Shown here piece by piece: positions 1 to 9,829 of a DNA stretch of 64,000 nt. This DNA is from Phycomyces blakesleeanus NRRL 1555(-) (taxonomy: Eukaryota > Mucoromycota > Mucoromycetes > Mucorales > Phycomycetaceae): positions 372,001 to 436,000 of the forward strand of contig NW_017265157.1 of NCBI RefSeq assembly GCF_001638985.1, given 5' to 3'. Each line of letters starts with the position of its first letter. Position 1 is the first letter of the stretch. Made by a program: the position numbers and the translations under genes. The notes beneath the pieces were generated by a model. It ran no database searches and was not told the DNA's origin. It saw only the letters and a list, made by a program, of their open reading frames with translations.

Positions 1-427
1 TAACGTCCAGTATGCTCTACACTAAGAGCTACTTTCCCTTACGGTACTTGTGTTCAGTTGGTTTTTTATAAGTATATTTAGCCTTCGATGAAACTTTTCA
101 CCAGGATTAGGGAGTTTGTAAAACAACCCGACTCATCGGAAGCTACTTAACACAAAGACAAGAACTCAAGACAAGGTGAGGGGATTGCACCCTCCAGTAA
201 CCTTTTCCAGGGAGTGAAGGCTACTGACTTGTTGGTATGCCTGGAAAAGCAGTTCACTAGTTCACAATCCAGAGCAGTCAAAAGACTACTCCGGTTCAAA
301 CATTGGAGCTTCTCCATCTCAAACAATAAAGTCCAAGACGGAATCCCTTTTGGTTTCTTTTCCACTGCAGTAAATGCAGGTAGAATCGCTCAAAGTACGG
401 ACCAATTTTAGGCCATGGTACCTTGAG
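1..427 (-). rRNA. Divergent LSU (28S-like) rRNA, 5' portion, continues past window start
   Basis: Exact mirror of 6751-7177. Reading on the minus strand from 427 towards 1, it contains the LSU core motifs described for the right copy: GGAAAAGAAACC near the 5' end, GCTAAATATA, and AAGTACCGTAAGGGAAAG at 32-49. It leaves the window at position 1, so its 3' extent is unknown. Confidence 0.7.
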
Positions 428-431
428 CGAA

Positions 432-563
432 CTCAATGACTAGACGCCAAAGAGTGCAGTGCGTTCAATAAAAAAACCAGAATCTCATATTAAGACAAGC
501 CTTATAAATAAGGCGTCTACAATGAGCGAGTTGGAAAAGAGCCCGGAGACTCACTGTTAAAGA
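432..563 (-). rRNA. Divergent 5.8S-like rRNA (left copy)
   Basis: Mirror of 6615-6746. On the minus strand it has the 5.8S 3'-half signature TTGAACGCAC followed by CTTTGG, as in fungal 5.8S. It then runs through TTGAG-TTCG-CTCAA straight into the LSU-like segment with no recognisable ITS2. Its 5' boundary is approximate. Confidence 0.55.
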
Positions 564-651
564 CCATGATATACACATTTTGCATGAAAATGTTTACGTA
601 TATTCCTTTTGATATATCGTGACCGATAGAATACGAGGTACTCAGTGACCA

Positions 652-1504
652 CTCCAAGAGTAGAGATATAAATAAAAATCGAGTATAAGGTTAATATACT
701 TATTGTGTCAAAGTGTGTGCGCGTGTGCGCGTTTACTTACCTAGCTGTTAACTGGGAAGGGTGTAAAATACTGAGCTGGTTCTCGGTACACCTCTCCATA
801 AGCATACTTTGAACACTATCAAGAGAATAAAGTAATATAAAAGTATAAAGTGAGTATGTTAATTGAGTCAAAGTATGTATATATTGACTTACCACTCAGT
901 GGACCATACATGGTATGAAGGCACCATCAAAAGAATGGTGGTTAACAGCTAAACAGAACTAGAAACTGCAATAGAAAAAAAAGAAAACATCAAATCATAG
1001 TTAGCGTGTTGATCGTGTCAAAGTATGTGTGTATGTACGCGTTTACTTACCTAGTAAACAGCAGCGGAAGGCTTGAAAAGTACTTGTGCTAAAAAGCAAG
1101 ACGGGACGGGACACTGGACACTGTGATAAAATAAAAGAAATATCGAATCATAGTTAGTGTATTGATCGTGTCAAAGCGTGTGTGTGTTTGCTTACCTAGC
1201 AGATAACTGCGTAGGGTTTAAAAAAGTACTTGTGCTTAAAAGCAAAACGGCACTGGACACTGGACACTGTGATGAAAGAAAGAAAACATCAAATCATAGT
1301 TAGTGTGGTGATCGTGTCAAATCATCTGTGTGTGTGTATTTACTTACCTGGTACATGAACTTGACGTGAAGGACCTCTCCGTGGCTACAGTGGAATGGAC
1401 GCTGGGCATAGAAGACAGAAAAAAAAACATGCACAAGAAAACACTGTGCTGTAGTTAGTATATTGACCGTGTCAAAGTGTGCATATGTCTGTATAATACT
1501 TTAC
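652..1504 (-). repeat. Six tandem intron-like units (left arm mirror copy)
   Basis: Exact mirror of 5674-6526, read on the minus strand: 1402-1504, 1267-1347, 1121-1195, 966-1050, 816-892 and 652-740. The same 5' splice-like, branch-like and 3' splice-like motifs occur. The units point outward, towards the 5.8S-like and LSU-like RNA of this arm. Confidence 0.6.
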
Positions 1505-3209
1505 CTGCTATTAGACTGGACATCATTTTTGGAACTTAGCTAGAAACCGCGTCTGGGGTGCGTTTTCATAATAAATATCAGTATGCACCTTATACGGATA
1601 GAAGGATATAGGCATTTAAAGACAATTTTCTTACCGTGTCGGAAACCAAGGACCACCGAAAGGAAACCAGGAGGAAGAGGAGGGATAACAGGAAATTGAG
1701 AATTGTATCGATTCTTATATGAAAAAAAATGGGGATGGCGCAGCACGGAAGGCGTAAAAGCCTATTTTGGATAAATCAAAACAAATTCATATGAAAATTA
1801 AATAGTTTCATGTTTTCAGTAAAAGCTCCATGTTTTTTATCGCATATTTTTATTGCGTATTTTTTATCGCATATTTCTATCAAGGACCTATTGGTATTAT
1901 CTAATAGATACATTGAATAGTACCAACACTGAATACATTTGAGTATTACCTTGTTTTAGATAACATTTATATTTCTTTGGGGAATATATTTCTATATCTT
2001 TATGTTCACACTACTGATAATTATTATTATTATTATTATTATTATTATTTTAAAAAAAAATACCAAGTAAATAAAGAAATTCTCCTTAACATTATAATCA
2101 CACTTTGTTTTCTTTCGCTTCACAAAGTATCCTGAAAGTCATATAAGTATATAAGAACTACTATTAAGAAAATAATAGCATGTTTTTATTAAGCTATTTT
2201 TTTTATTTAGGCTATTCAGTTTTACATACATATGCAATATCTCTTGTGAGCTACAAACATAATACTCTTTCTTACTCTTGATCAATAAAAATATTGTTAT
2301 TATAATGTATATTCACATATCTTCGCTAGCATGACTTATTCTTTACATAATTATGTCTAGAGCCAAAATTTTAATTATATAAATGTATTAGTAAAGTTAT
2401 AGATAAATAATAAAGCTGTTAAACCTTTCTTTCGGACACTGTAGTATGTATATACTGTTACAGTTTATATTGCTTTGAAATCATATTAAAATCATTAAAA
2501 AAATTATTTAAAGGATTATTGTAGATATTTTACAGCTACTGTAGATCTCTAATAGTATGCATTCATACTCTTTCTTTTCTCTTTCTCTCTGATAAAGACA
2601 TTACTCTTTGATACAGAGTCTAGTTGGCGAGTTCTTTTTTTTTCTTTACTCGACCCTTCTGCTTTTACATTATTTTCAATATACAATATCTATAACTATT
2701 TTAACAAAAAAAATGTAATGATGCTTATACCCTATCAAACTAGCTACATATTTTGAATTATATTTAATGCTGATATAGCCCATCTAATAAAATCAGAACA
2801 ATAATATGTTTTCTAAGATCAAAGCACAGAATACAACAGGTAAGAATCCCTCCATATCTCCATATGTATATACTTTTATTATTCTTCTCTTGTCTTTTAC
2901 TTGCTGTTTTACTTTTGTGCACTTTTCTTGATAAATCATCAAGACTGATCATATCATATTAATAGAAACAGCAGCAGCAGCAACAACTAAAGCACCAATA
3001 TCAACAAGTCTTCTGATTAGTTTCCAATATTTTTCTTAATATTTTTTTTTCTGAAATGCATATATTCAATTAAACGAGTTTAAGTTAAACGAGAACGAAA
3101 GAGAAAAAAAAATAGTAGACAATTGGAACTTTGATTTAAATCTTTGACTCATGATAAACAATAAATGAGAAGAATCAAAATAAAAATGTAAAATAGAGTG
3201 AGTGACACG

Positions 3210-3693
3210 TTGCGTGTATATTCACATTTTCGGCTGGCCCAAACATATCCCATATCTCTAAATCTTTTCGTATCAATTATGTAAACCAATTGATTAAGTA
3301 ATGATCTTGGGAAGAGCATGATTGTTACAACTGGCGCAGCAATCAATTGAAAATCATAAGGATTGTAACAATGAACCCCAACAATGACTATCTACCTCTA
3401 TTTCTCTCTCTTATTTTTTTATGAAGTATAGTTTATCCCAATCTCTTAGTAATAGCTTACTAATTATACTATTTTATTTATTATCGAAATATCTATATAA
3501 ACATTGAAAGATGAAAGCAATAAAGAACATCCTTACACATCACTTCTATTTTCTTTTGATTTTTCTCAAGAGAACAAGCTGCCAATTGCCAATATTAGGG
3601 CTAAGGAGTTGTTAGAGGAGATTGATACATATTCCTTTTTTCTATTAATTGTTTGGGTCACTTCTTTACACAAACCAACACAGCCCGTCTCAT
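3210..3693 (+). repeat. Dispersed spacer repeat, copy A
   Basis: Aligns in the same orientation over its whole length with 8542-9054, with many substitutions and small indels. Shared blocks include TATCAATTATGTAAA, GATGAAAGCAATAAA and AGAGAACAAGCTGCCAA. A 63-codon ORF inside it is not conserved in copy B, so it is not read as a gene. Confidence 0.75.
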
Positions 3694-4601
3694 GAGAAAG
3701 AGAAATATAATTTCTAGCCAAAATTTTACATGGATTCAATATATTAAGTACTCCTGCGAAATAAAGACAGAACTGTATATCTTTTAACTACTATCTTATC
3801 TTTTCTTATAGTCTGTACTTCTTGTATATAAATAGTATCTTTGTTGCTGTAAATATATTGAATATTGCAGATGCACTTAATACTATTGCCCTATTTATAT
3901 GCTATTCTTAATATATTTTACATATTGTCAAGAACAAACAAAAAATTGCTGGAAATTGTTCTCCAGTAAGACTTTTGAGCAGAAAAAAGAACGCCATTAA
4001 AAACATGATAGTAGTCAATATTTGGCGAGAAACGGAGGTCACAGAAATATAATGTCGAATGATTCCAGATAAATTAGTAGGAGAGTAGTGGGACGTGCTA
4101 TGTATGTTGGTGTGGCGTAAGAAGTTTGTAAAAAAAACATTTAGAAAAGGAAAAAGGGGATTATCAGATAAACATTCATAGTCTTTGTAGCAAATAAAAG
4201 TGTTTTTTAGATGAATACCCAGAGAAAAGAAAGAAAAAGAAAATATAGGTGTGTAAAAGTTGTTTTTTATTGAGTTGATTTATTTGGGAATATATAGTTT
4301 TTCTGAGTTATGCTAATAGCAGGTTATTGAGAAAATTTAATAGTTTCGATTATAATAATTGTATTGGTAATTGAATACAGGTACTTGTCTATAAATACTT
4401 AGGCTCTATCAGTATAAGATATTAAATTGATTTAAAGTACATAATCTATACAAGCCTTGAAATATTGTTAAGATGTAAATACTATACTCCAAGTCTTAAT
4501 ATCTTAAGATAACTTTAAATGTAAATATTTCAGTAAACTGCTGAAGTTGATCTTACTTACTGTATTATTATATTATATGTTAATGTATATATATTTAACC
4601 A

Positions 4602-4782
4602 TTAAAAAAATAAAAGTAATATAGACTATCCTAACACATCTCTCTATTTATTTTCTTATTATTTTCAAGAGAATAGACTGATATCCACAATATATAGGCT
4701 AACATGATATTATAGTAGATCAGTATATATTATCTTTTCTTACGCATTTGAGCAATCTATCACACAAACCACTCAAGTCTCA
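4602..4782 (+). repeat. Dispersed spacer repeat, copy C (partial, most diverged)
   Basis: Resembles the 3' part of copies A and B: a TATCCTAACACATC block, TTTTCAAGAGAATAGACTG, and ACACAAACCACTCAAGTCTC at the end against ACACAAACCAACACAGCCCG in A. It lies just inside the central spacer, ending next to the right arm of the palindrome. Confidence 0.5.
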
Positions 4783-5673
4783 ATTGCCATGAAATTTATA
4801 TAATTAAAATTTTGGCTCTAGACATAATTATGTAAAGAATAAGTCATGCTAGCGAAGATATGTGAATATACATTATAATAACAATATTTTTATTGATCAA
4901 GAGTAAGAAAGAGTATTATGTTTGTAGCTCACAAGAGATATTGCATATGTATGTAAAACTGAATAGCCTAAATAAAAAAAATAGCTTAATAAAAACATGC
5001 TATTATTTTCTTAATAGTAGTTCTTATATACTTATATGACTTTCAGGATACTTTGTGAAGCGAAAGAAAACAAAGTGTGATTATAATGTTAAGGAGAATT
5101 TCTTTATTTACTTGGTATTTTTTTTTAAAATAATAATAATAATAATAATAATAATAATTATCAGTAGTGTGAACATAAAGATATAGAAATATATTCCCCA
5201 AAGAAATATAAATGTTATCTAAAACAAGGTAATACTCAAATGTATTCAGTGTTGGTACTATTCAATGTATCTATTAGATAATACCAATAGGTCCTTGATA
5301 GAAATATGCGATAAAAAATACGCAATAAAAATATGCGATAAAAAACATGGAGCTTTTACTGAAAACATGAAACTATTTAATTTTCATATGAATTTGTTTT
5401 GATTTATCCAAAATAGGCTTTTACGCCTTCCGTGCTGCGCCATCCCCATTTTTTTTCATATAAGAATCGATACAATTCTCAATTTCCTGTTATCCCTCCT
5501 CTTCCTCCTGGTTTCCTTTCGGTGGTCCTTGGTTTCCGACACGGTAAGAAAATTGTCTTTAAATGCCTATATCCTTCTATCCGTATAAGGTGCATACTGA
5601 TATTTATTATGAAAACGCACCCCAGACGCGGTTTCTAGCTAAGTTCCAAAAATGATGTCCAGTCTAATAGCAG

Positions 5674-6526
5674 GTAAAGTATTATACAGACATATGCACA
5701 CTTTGACACGGTCAATATACTAACTACAGCACAGTGTTTTCTTGTGCATGTTTTTTTTTCTGTCTTCTATGCCCAGCGTCCATTCCACTGTAGCCACGGA
5801 GAGGTCCTTCACGTCAAGTTCATGTACCAGGTAAGTAAATACACACACACAGATGATTTGACACGATCACCACACTAACTATGATTTGATGTTTTCTTTC
5901 TTTCATCACAGTGTCCAGTGTCCAGTGCCGTTTTGCTTTTAAGCACAAGTACTTTTTTAAACCCTACGCAGTTATCTGCTAGGTAAGCAAACACACACAC
6001 GCTTTGACACGATCAATACACTAACTATGATTCGATATTTCTTTTATTTTATCACAGTGTCCAGTGTCCCGTCCCGTCTTGCTTTTTAGCACAAGTACTT
6101 TTCAAGCCTTCCGCTGCTGTTTACTAGGTAAGTAAACGCGTACATACACACATACTTTGACACGATCAACACGCTAACTATGATTTGATGTTTTCTTTTT
6201 TTTCTATTGCAGTTTCTAGTTCTGTTTAGCTGTTAACCACCATTCTTTTGATGGTGCCTTCATACCATGTATGGTCCACTGAGTGGTAAGTCAATATATA
6301 CATACTTTGACTCAATTAACATACTCACTTTATACTTTTATATTACTTTATTCTCTTGATAGTGTTCAAAGTATGCTTATGGAGAGGTGTACCGAGAACC
6401 AGCTCAGTATTTTACACCCTTCCCAGTTAACAGCTAGGTAAGTAAACGCGCACACGCGCACACACTTTGACACAATAAGTATATTAACCTTATACTCGAT
6501 TTTTATTTATATCTCTACTCTTGGAG
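5674..6526 (+). repeat. Six tandem intron-like units upstream of the 5.8S-like RNA (right arm)
   Basis: Six segments each start with GTAAGT, GTAAGC or GTAAAG, share an internal TTTGACACGATCAA-type block, mostly carry ACTAAC or a close variant, then a pyrimidine tract and AG. Positions are 5674-5776, 5831-5911, 5983-6057, 6128-6212, 6286-6362 and 6438-6526 (last end uncertain). The 54-75 nt pieces between them look like exons. Two of these (5912-5982 and 6058-6127) are clearly related, both starting TGTCCAGTGTCC. The intervening pieces do not make a long reading frame. They could be true spliceosomal introns of a non-coding transcript, or rDNA spacer subrepeats that carry splice signals. Confidence 0.6.
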
Positions 6527-6614
6527 TGGTCACTGAGTACCTCGTATTCTATCGGTCACGATATATCAAAAGGAATATACGTAAACATTTTCATGCAAAA
6601 TGTGTATATCATGG

Positions 6615-6746
6615 TCTTTAACAGTGAGTCTCCGGGCTCTTTTCCAACTCGCTCATTGTAGACGCCTTATTTATAAGGCTTGTCTTAATATGAGATTCTG
6701 GTTTTTTTATTGAACGCACTGCACTCTTTGGCGTCTAGTCATTGAG
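6615..6746 (+). rRNA. Divergent 5.8S-like rRNA (right copy)
   Basis: The strongest block is 6711-6730, TGAACGCACTGCACTCTTTG, which matches the fungal 5.8S region TTTGAACGCACATTGCGCCCCTTGG in order. Upstream blocks are weaker but collinear. The 3' end TTGAG (6742-6746) is joined by TTCG (6747-6750) to CTCAA (6751-6755). These are the two strands that pair between 5.8S 3' end and LSU 5' end in normal eukaryotic rRNA. ITS2 therefore seems reduced to a four-base loop. The 5' boundary is a guess from collinearity. The call rests on motif comparison from memory, not on a covariance-model search. Confidence 0.6.
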
Positions 6747-6750
6747 TTCG

Positions 6751-7814
6751 CTCAAGGTACCATGGCCTAAAATTGGTCCGTACTTTGAGCGATTCTACCT
6801 GCATTTACTGCAGTGGAAAAGAAACCAAAAGGGATTCCGTCTTGGACTTTATTGTTTGAGATGGAGAAGCTCCAATGTTTGAACCGGAGTAGTCTTTTGA
6901 CTGCTCTGGATTGTGAACTAGTGAACTGCTTTTCCAGGCATACCAACAAGTCAGTAGCCTTCACTCCCTGGAAAAGGTTACTGGAGGGTGCAATCCCCTC
7001 ACCTTGTCTTGAGTTCTTGTCTTTGTGTTAAGTAGCTTCCGATGAGTCGGGTTGTTTTACAAACTCCCTAATCCTGGTGAAAAGTTTCATCGAAGGCTAA
7101 ATATACTTATAAAAAACCAACTGAACACAAGTACCGTAAGGGAAAGTAGCTCTTAGTGTAGAGCATACTGGACGTTAAAGACCTTCCTGAGCCACTCACA
7201 TGAAGGCGAAAGCCGGATGAAATCCACGTCAGTTTTTTCTGTGTTGTGCGGCACATAACATGGAGAAGACTGAGGAACGCAGAGGTAGCTTTATGCTATT
7301 TTCTTAGGACGTTGGATATTGGCTCTCCAGATTTTGTCCTTTGGGGCATGTCAAGATTGTCACAGAAAGGTGCAAGTATAAGGGTGTATCACCTGGATGC
7401 GTAGAGTTTTTTAAATTCGTTGAGCACCTGGACGTGAGGTAATACAGGTAGATTCCAGCAGAATCGACAGATTACCCAGTACAATCGCCTGTATTTTACT
7501 GCTTCCTGTTGAAATGATCCCTGTGCTTTTCAAGTCCCTCATTGCTTAGACTTTGATACTTGTAACCCACGCTCTGGTAAACAGAACTGGACATGAGGGA
7601 CGAACCCGAAGCAAAGTTAAGGTGCCTAAGTAAATGCTATGCTGTTCACTTGGGTGTCTCAGACACCTGTCCCGAGCAGTTTGGCATTAAAGCATTTCAC
7701 CGATACTTTGCCGTCATGGTAAATTTGATGCCATGCCGAGTAGGCAGGAATGAGGGTTGTTGAGAAGCTTGGGTGTAAACTTGAGTGGATCGGCCTTCAA
7801 GCGCAGGTCTTGAC
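6751..7814 (+). rRNA. Divergent LSU (28S-like) rRNA, 5' part only, abruptly ending
   Basis: Collinear eukaryotic LSU landmarks are visible: GGAAAAGAAACC (6815-6826), a GCTAAATATA block (7096-7105), AAGTACCGTAAGGGAAAG (7129-7146), GGTAAACAGAACTGG (7576-7590) followed by GGGACGAACCCGAA, AGTTAAGGTGCC (7615-7626), GAGTAGGCAGG (7738-7748) and GCGCAGGTCTTGA (7801-7813). The order and wording are those of nuclear LSU, not bacterial 23S. Helices persist: GGTGTC-TCA-GACACC at 7653-7667, and CATGG...CCATG at about 7714-7736 where yeast, as I recall it, has CAGGG...CCCTG, a compensated pair. Expansion segments are shortened and the sequence is highly substituted. After 7814 it turns into AT-rich DNA and the 3' half of LSU is absent. 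It may be a truncated relic or a fragmented or exotic rRNA. Confidence 0.72.
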
Positions 7815-8541
7815 AAAAAAATCTTTATTTTTACTTTTGGGATTTATCGGATATACTTTAAAAGTATATAAATGAATATTTTAATACAATATTCAGTATT
7901 AAAATCAGGTTAAATTTTCTTTTACAAGCAAGGTATGTATATGTATAGACACGTATCAACAATGGGCATCATACTTATTAAGTTCTAATATATCAATAAT
8001 ACAACTTCTTTAGCAATCTTGGTTTAGCCGATCTTCTTTCACTTGACAACTCATGTCTGAAAACATATAAATACAAAGGTATAGTTTTTCTTTTAAGAAA
8101 ATCAATAGTTTGATGATGTTTCATTAACTTTCTTCATCTCATGTATGCAATTAAGCATTGACATTCAATTAGGCATTGCCACGCAACTAGGCATTGACAT
8201 GCAATTAGGCATTGACATGCACTTAACATTACAAACACCAACCCGAGTACTGTTTTATTCCATATAGGTAATAACCACAACCTCATTAAAAGTTTTTGAA
8301 GATTAACCTCTTTTTTCTTTTTCACTCTTCTGGTGGAATATTCTTATGAGATCTCCATAGAGCTAAAATCTAAACTACTTGGCAGCCTTACTATTACTAT
8401 AAAATTATGTCATCTCTTCCACTCTTATCCAATATTAAACTTGTGACAGGGAGCATTATCTTCTTAGTAGATATATTCGCTATCTTTATCTTTATTGAGA
8501 GCTTACATAAATAGAAGATTCTTCATTAGTTCATTAGTTAA
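7815..8541. other. AT-rich DNA after the LSU break, with an 18 bp minisatellite
   Basis: No gene seen. LSU similarity ends at a short A run (7815 on). At 8147-8218 there are four 18 bp tandem units of the form GCAATTAGGCATTGACAT with a few substitutions. They create a repetitive CQCLIA-like shadow peptide on the minus strand. Confidence 0.7.
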
Positions 8542-9054
8542 TTGCGTGTGTCTTTAAACTTCCATATGACCCAGACATATCCTATCTTTCTAAACCTCTC
8601 TTTGTATCAATTATGTAAAAAAATTGCTCAAGTCGTGGCCGCAAGAAGAATATAATTCTTATAGCTGGTGAAGAAATCAATTAAAAGACACAAGCATTGT
8701 AACAATCAACCACAGAAATAATTAGCTATTTCTACTTCTCTCTCTTACTTATTACTAATTATCCAAAGAAGCATAGTTTATCTCAACATCTTGGTAATAG
8801 CTTAGTAATATCTTACGAATTATCTTATTTTTCTTTATTAATTATCGAAATATCCATATAAACATCGAAAGATGAAAGCAATAAATACCATCCTTACACA
8901 GCACTTTTGTTTTCTTTTTATCTTTCTTGAGAGAACAAGCTGCCAAATGCAAATCTTTGGGTCAAGGATATGATAAAGGAGATCGATATCTATTCTTTTC
9001 TTTCTTTTAACCGTTTGGACCACTTCATCATATAAGCCAATACTGCCCGTATCA
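8542..9054 (+). repeat. Dispersed spacer repeat, copy B
   Basis: Direct-orientation relative of 3210-3693. It lies downstream of the truncated LSU-like gene, so copies of this repeat flank the right-hand rRNA unit on both sides. This fits a former intergenic spacer of a repeated unit, but it may simply be an old mobile element. Confidence 0.75.
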
Positions 9055-9170
9055 CCTTTTCAAATGTAAAGAATAATGATTCAGAAATAAGGTGAAATAT
9101 GCCCAGATTGTAAAACTATCCTTTTCTCATAATATATTAGATTTTCAGTTCAAAGACCTTTTCCTTATAT

Positions 9171-9740
9171 GGGGTTTCACCAGATCTGGATGTTTGACTG
9201 TTGGATGTATTGGTAGCTTAAGCACTATCCGATAATAACAAATATAGAAAAAAAGAACTATTGAATACAATTAATGTCTCTTGGTTGATATGGTTTCTCT
9301 CATATACCTCAAAATTCATATGTACAATACGCTTGATTAGAGTACCCATAGATATAGTGCCTATGCTCAAATTCCTCACAAGTAAGTTAGACTTCTATAA
9401 TCTGGTATCAAGATAACTACTTTTATATAGATTGATTAGGTTTTATTTTTTAACTTTGCTTTTATATGAACTTTTTTTATCAATTATACATAAAGTACAA
9501 AATTGTGTAAAGGTTGGCCAAATCATGACATCTAGAGTATCGAACTATTTTTTTAGATGAGTCGAGGCTCGGTTTTCATTTTGTGAAGATTCATTGCAGC
9601 CAATAATTTTTTCGAATTAAACCACTACAGTGGTCCCTCGATAATTTCAAGGTACTTAGTTCCCGCCTTGGCCTTGAAATTATCGAGGGACCACTGTACT
9701 ACATTCAACAGTCAAGCATCCAAATCTGGTGAAACACCCT
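9171..9740. mobile_element. Non-autonomous DNA transposon remnant with imperfect ~40 bp TIRs
   Basis: The left end at 9171-9209 (GGGGTTTCACCAGATCTGGA and on) and the reverse complement of 9700-9740 match with about five differences. That is typical of terminal inverted repeats. The 570 bp between them have no coding capacity. A 69 bp MITE sits against the inner edge of the right TIR, so elements are nested. No convincing target duplication was resolved. Confidence 0.65.
9628..9696. mobile_element. 69 bp MITE with perfect 25 bp TIRs and TA target duplication
   Basis: Both ends begin CAGTGGTCCCTCGATAATTT, reading inward, and are identical over 25 bases. TA flanks the element at 9626-9627 and 9697-9698. 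Only 19 bases separate the arms. The TIR wording and TA target suggest a pogo/Tc1-type family. No matching transposase is in the window, because the Tc1 element nearby has different ends. Confidence 0.85.
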
Positions 9741-9829
9741 AACATAGTTATAATTCAGCACACCACTAGGATCTAGAATTACCTACTATGTATTTTTCGC
9801 TTGTTGATAGAGAATATAGCTTCTTTATA

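Larger units (their letters stand above)
1..2384. repeat. Left arm of a giant inverted repeat (palindrome)
   Basis: The reverse complement of this arm matches 4794-7177 with constant coordinate sum 7178. The blocks I compared, including two mirrored ORFs and an ATT microsatellite (2023-2050 against 5128-5155), match without an indel. Symmetry breaks at 2385/4793, where g faces a. The arm starts at the first base of the window, so it may continue outside. It holds a minus-strand LSU-like and 5.8S-like rRNA, six intron-like units and AT-rich DNA. Near-perfect identity implies recent duplication, ongoing gene conversion or an assembly fold-back. Confidence 0.95.
2385..4793. other. AT-rich spacer at the centre of the palindrome
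   Basis: About 2.4 kb with no ORF I would call a gene. It contains two members of a diverged dispersed repeat (3210-3693 and 4602-4782, same orientation). A third member lies beyond the right-hand LSU. It occupies the place of an intergenic spacer between two outward-facing rRNA units. I find none of the universal small-subunit rRNA motifs here. Confidence 0.6.
4794..7177. repeat. Right arm of the giant inverted repeat
   Basis: Mirror copy of 1-2384, inverted, separated from it by a 2409 bp spacer. It carries the same cargo on the plus strand: AT-rich DNA, six intron-like units, a 5.8S-like segment and the start of an LSU-like rRNA. The end at 7177 is set only by the window edge on the other side. 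The LSU similarity runs on past it to about 7814, so the true symmetry may be longer. Confidence 0.95.

Noticed and set aside
147..365. Mirrored 65-72 aa ORFs at 147-411 and 6767-7031 as protein genes
   Set aside because: They lie inside the LSU-like rRNA core (they span GGAAAAGAAACC), and their exact duplication is due to the palindrome.
1540..1746. 68-aa ORF repeated at 5432-5638
   Set aside because: Only mirror duplication supports it. No conserved motifs, low-complexity composition, and it crosses a possible splice-like site.
5777..6127. Peptide encoded across the 'exons' between intron-like units
   Set aside because: One frame stays open through three pieces but reaches TAG at the end of the third, has stops just before 5777, and lacks a sensible start. 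It is not evidence of coding.
7177..7815. Group II intron or bacterial/mitochondrial origin for the GC-richer segment
   Set aside because: Short blocks such as GGCGAAAGCC first suggested it, but the ordered motifs fit eukaryotic nuclear LSU rRNA much better than group II domains or 23S.
8134..8325. 63-aa CQCLIA-repeat ORF
   Set aside because: Entirely explained by the 18 bp minisatellite at 8147-8218.
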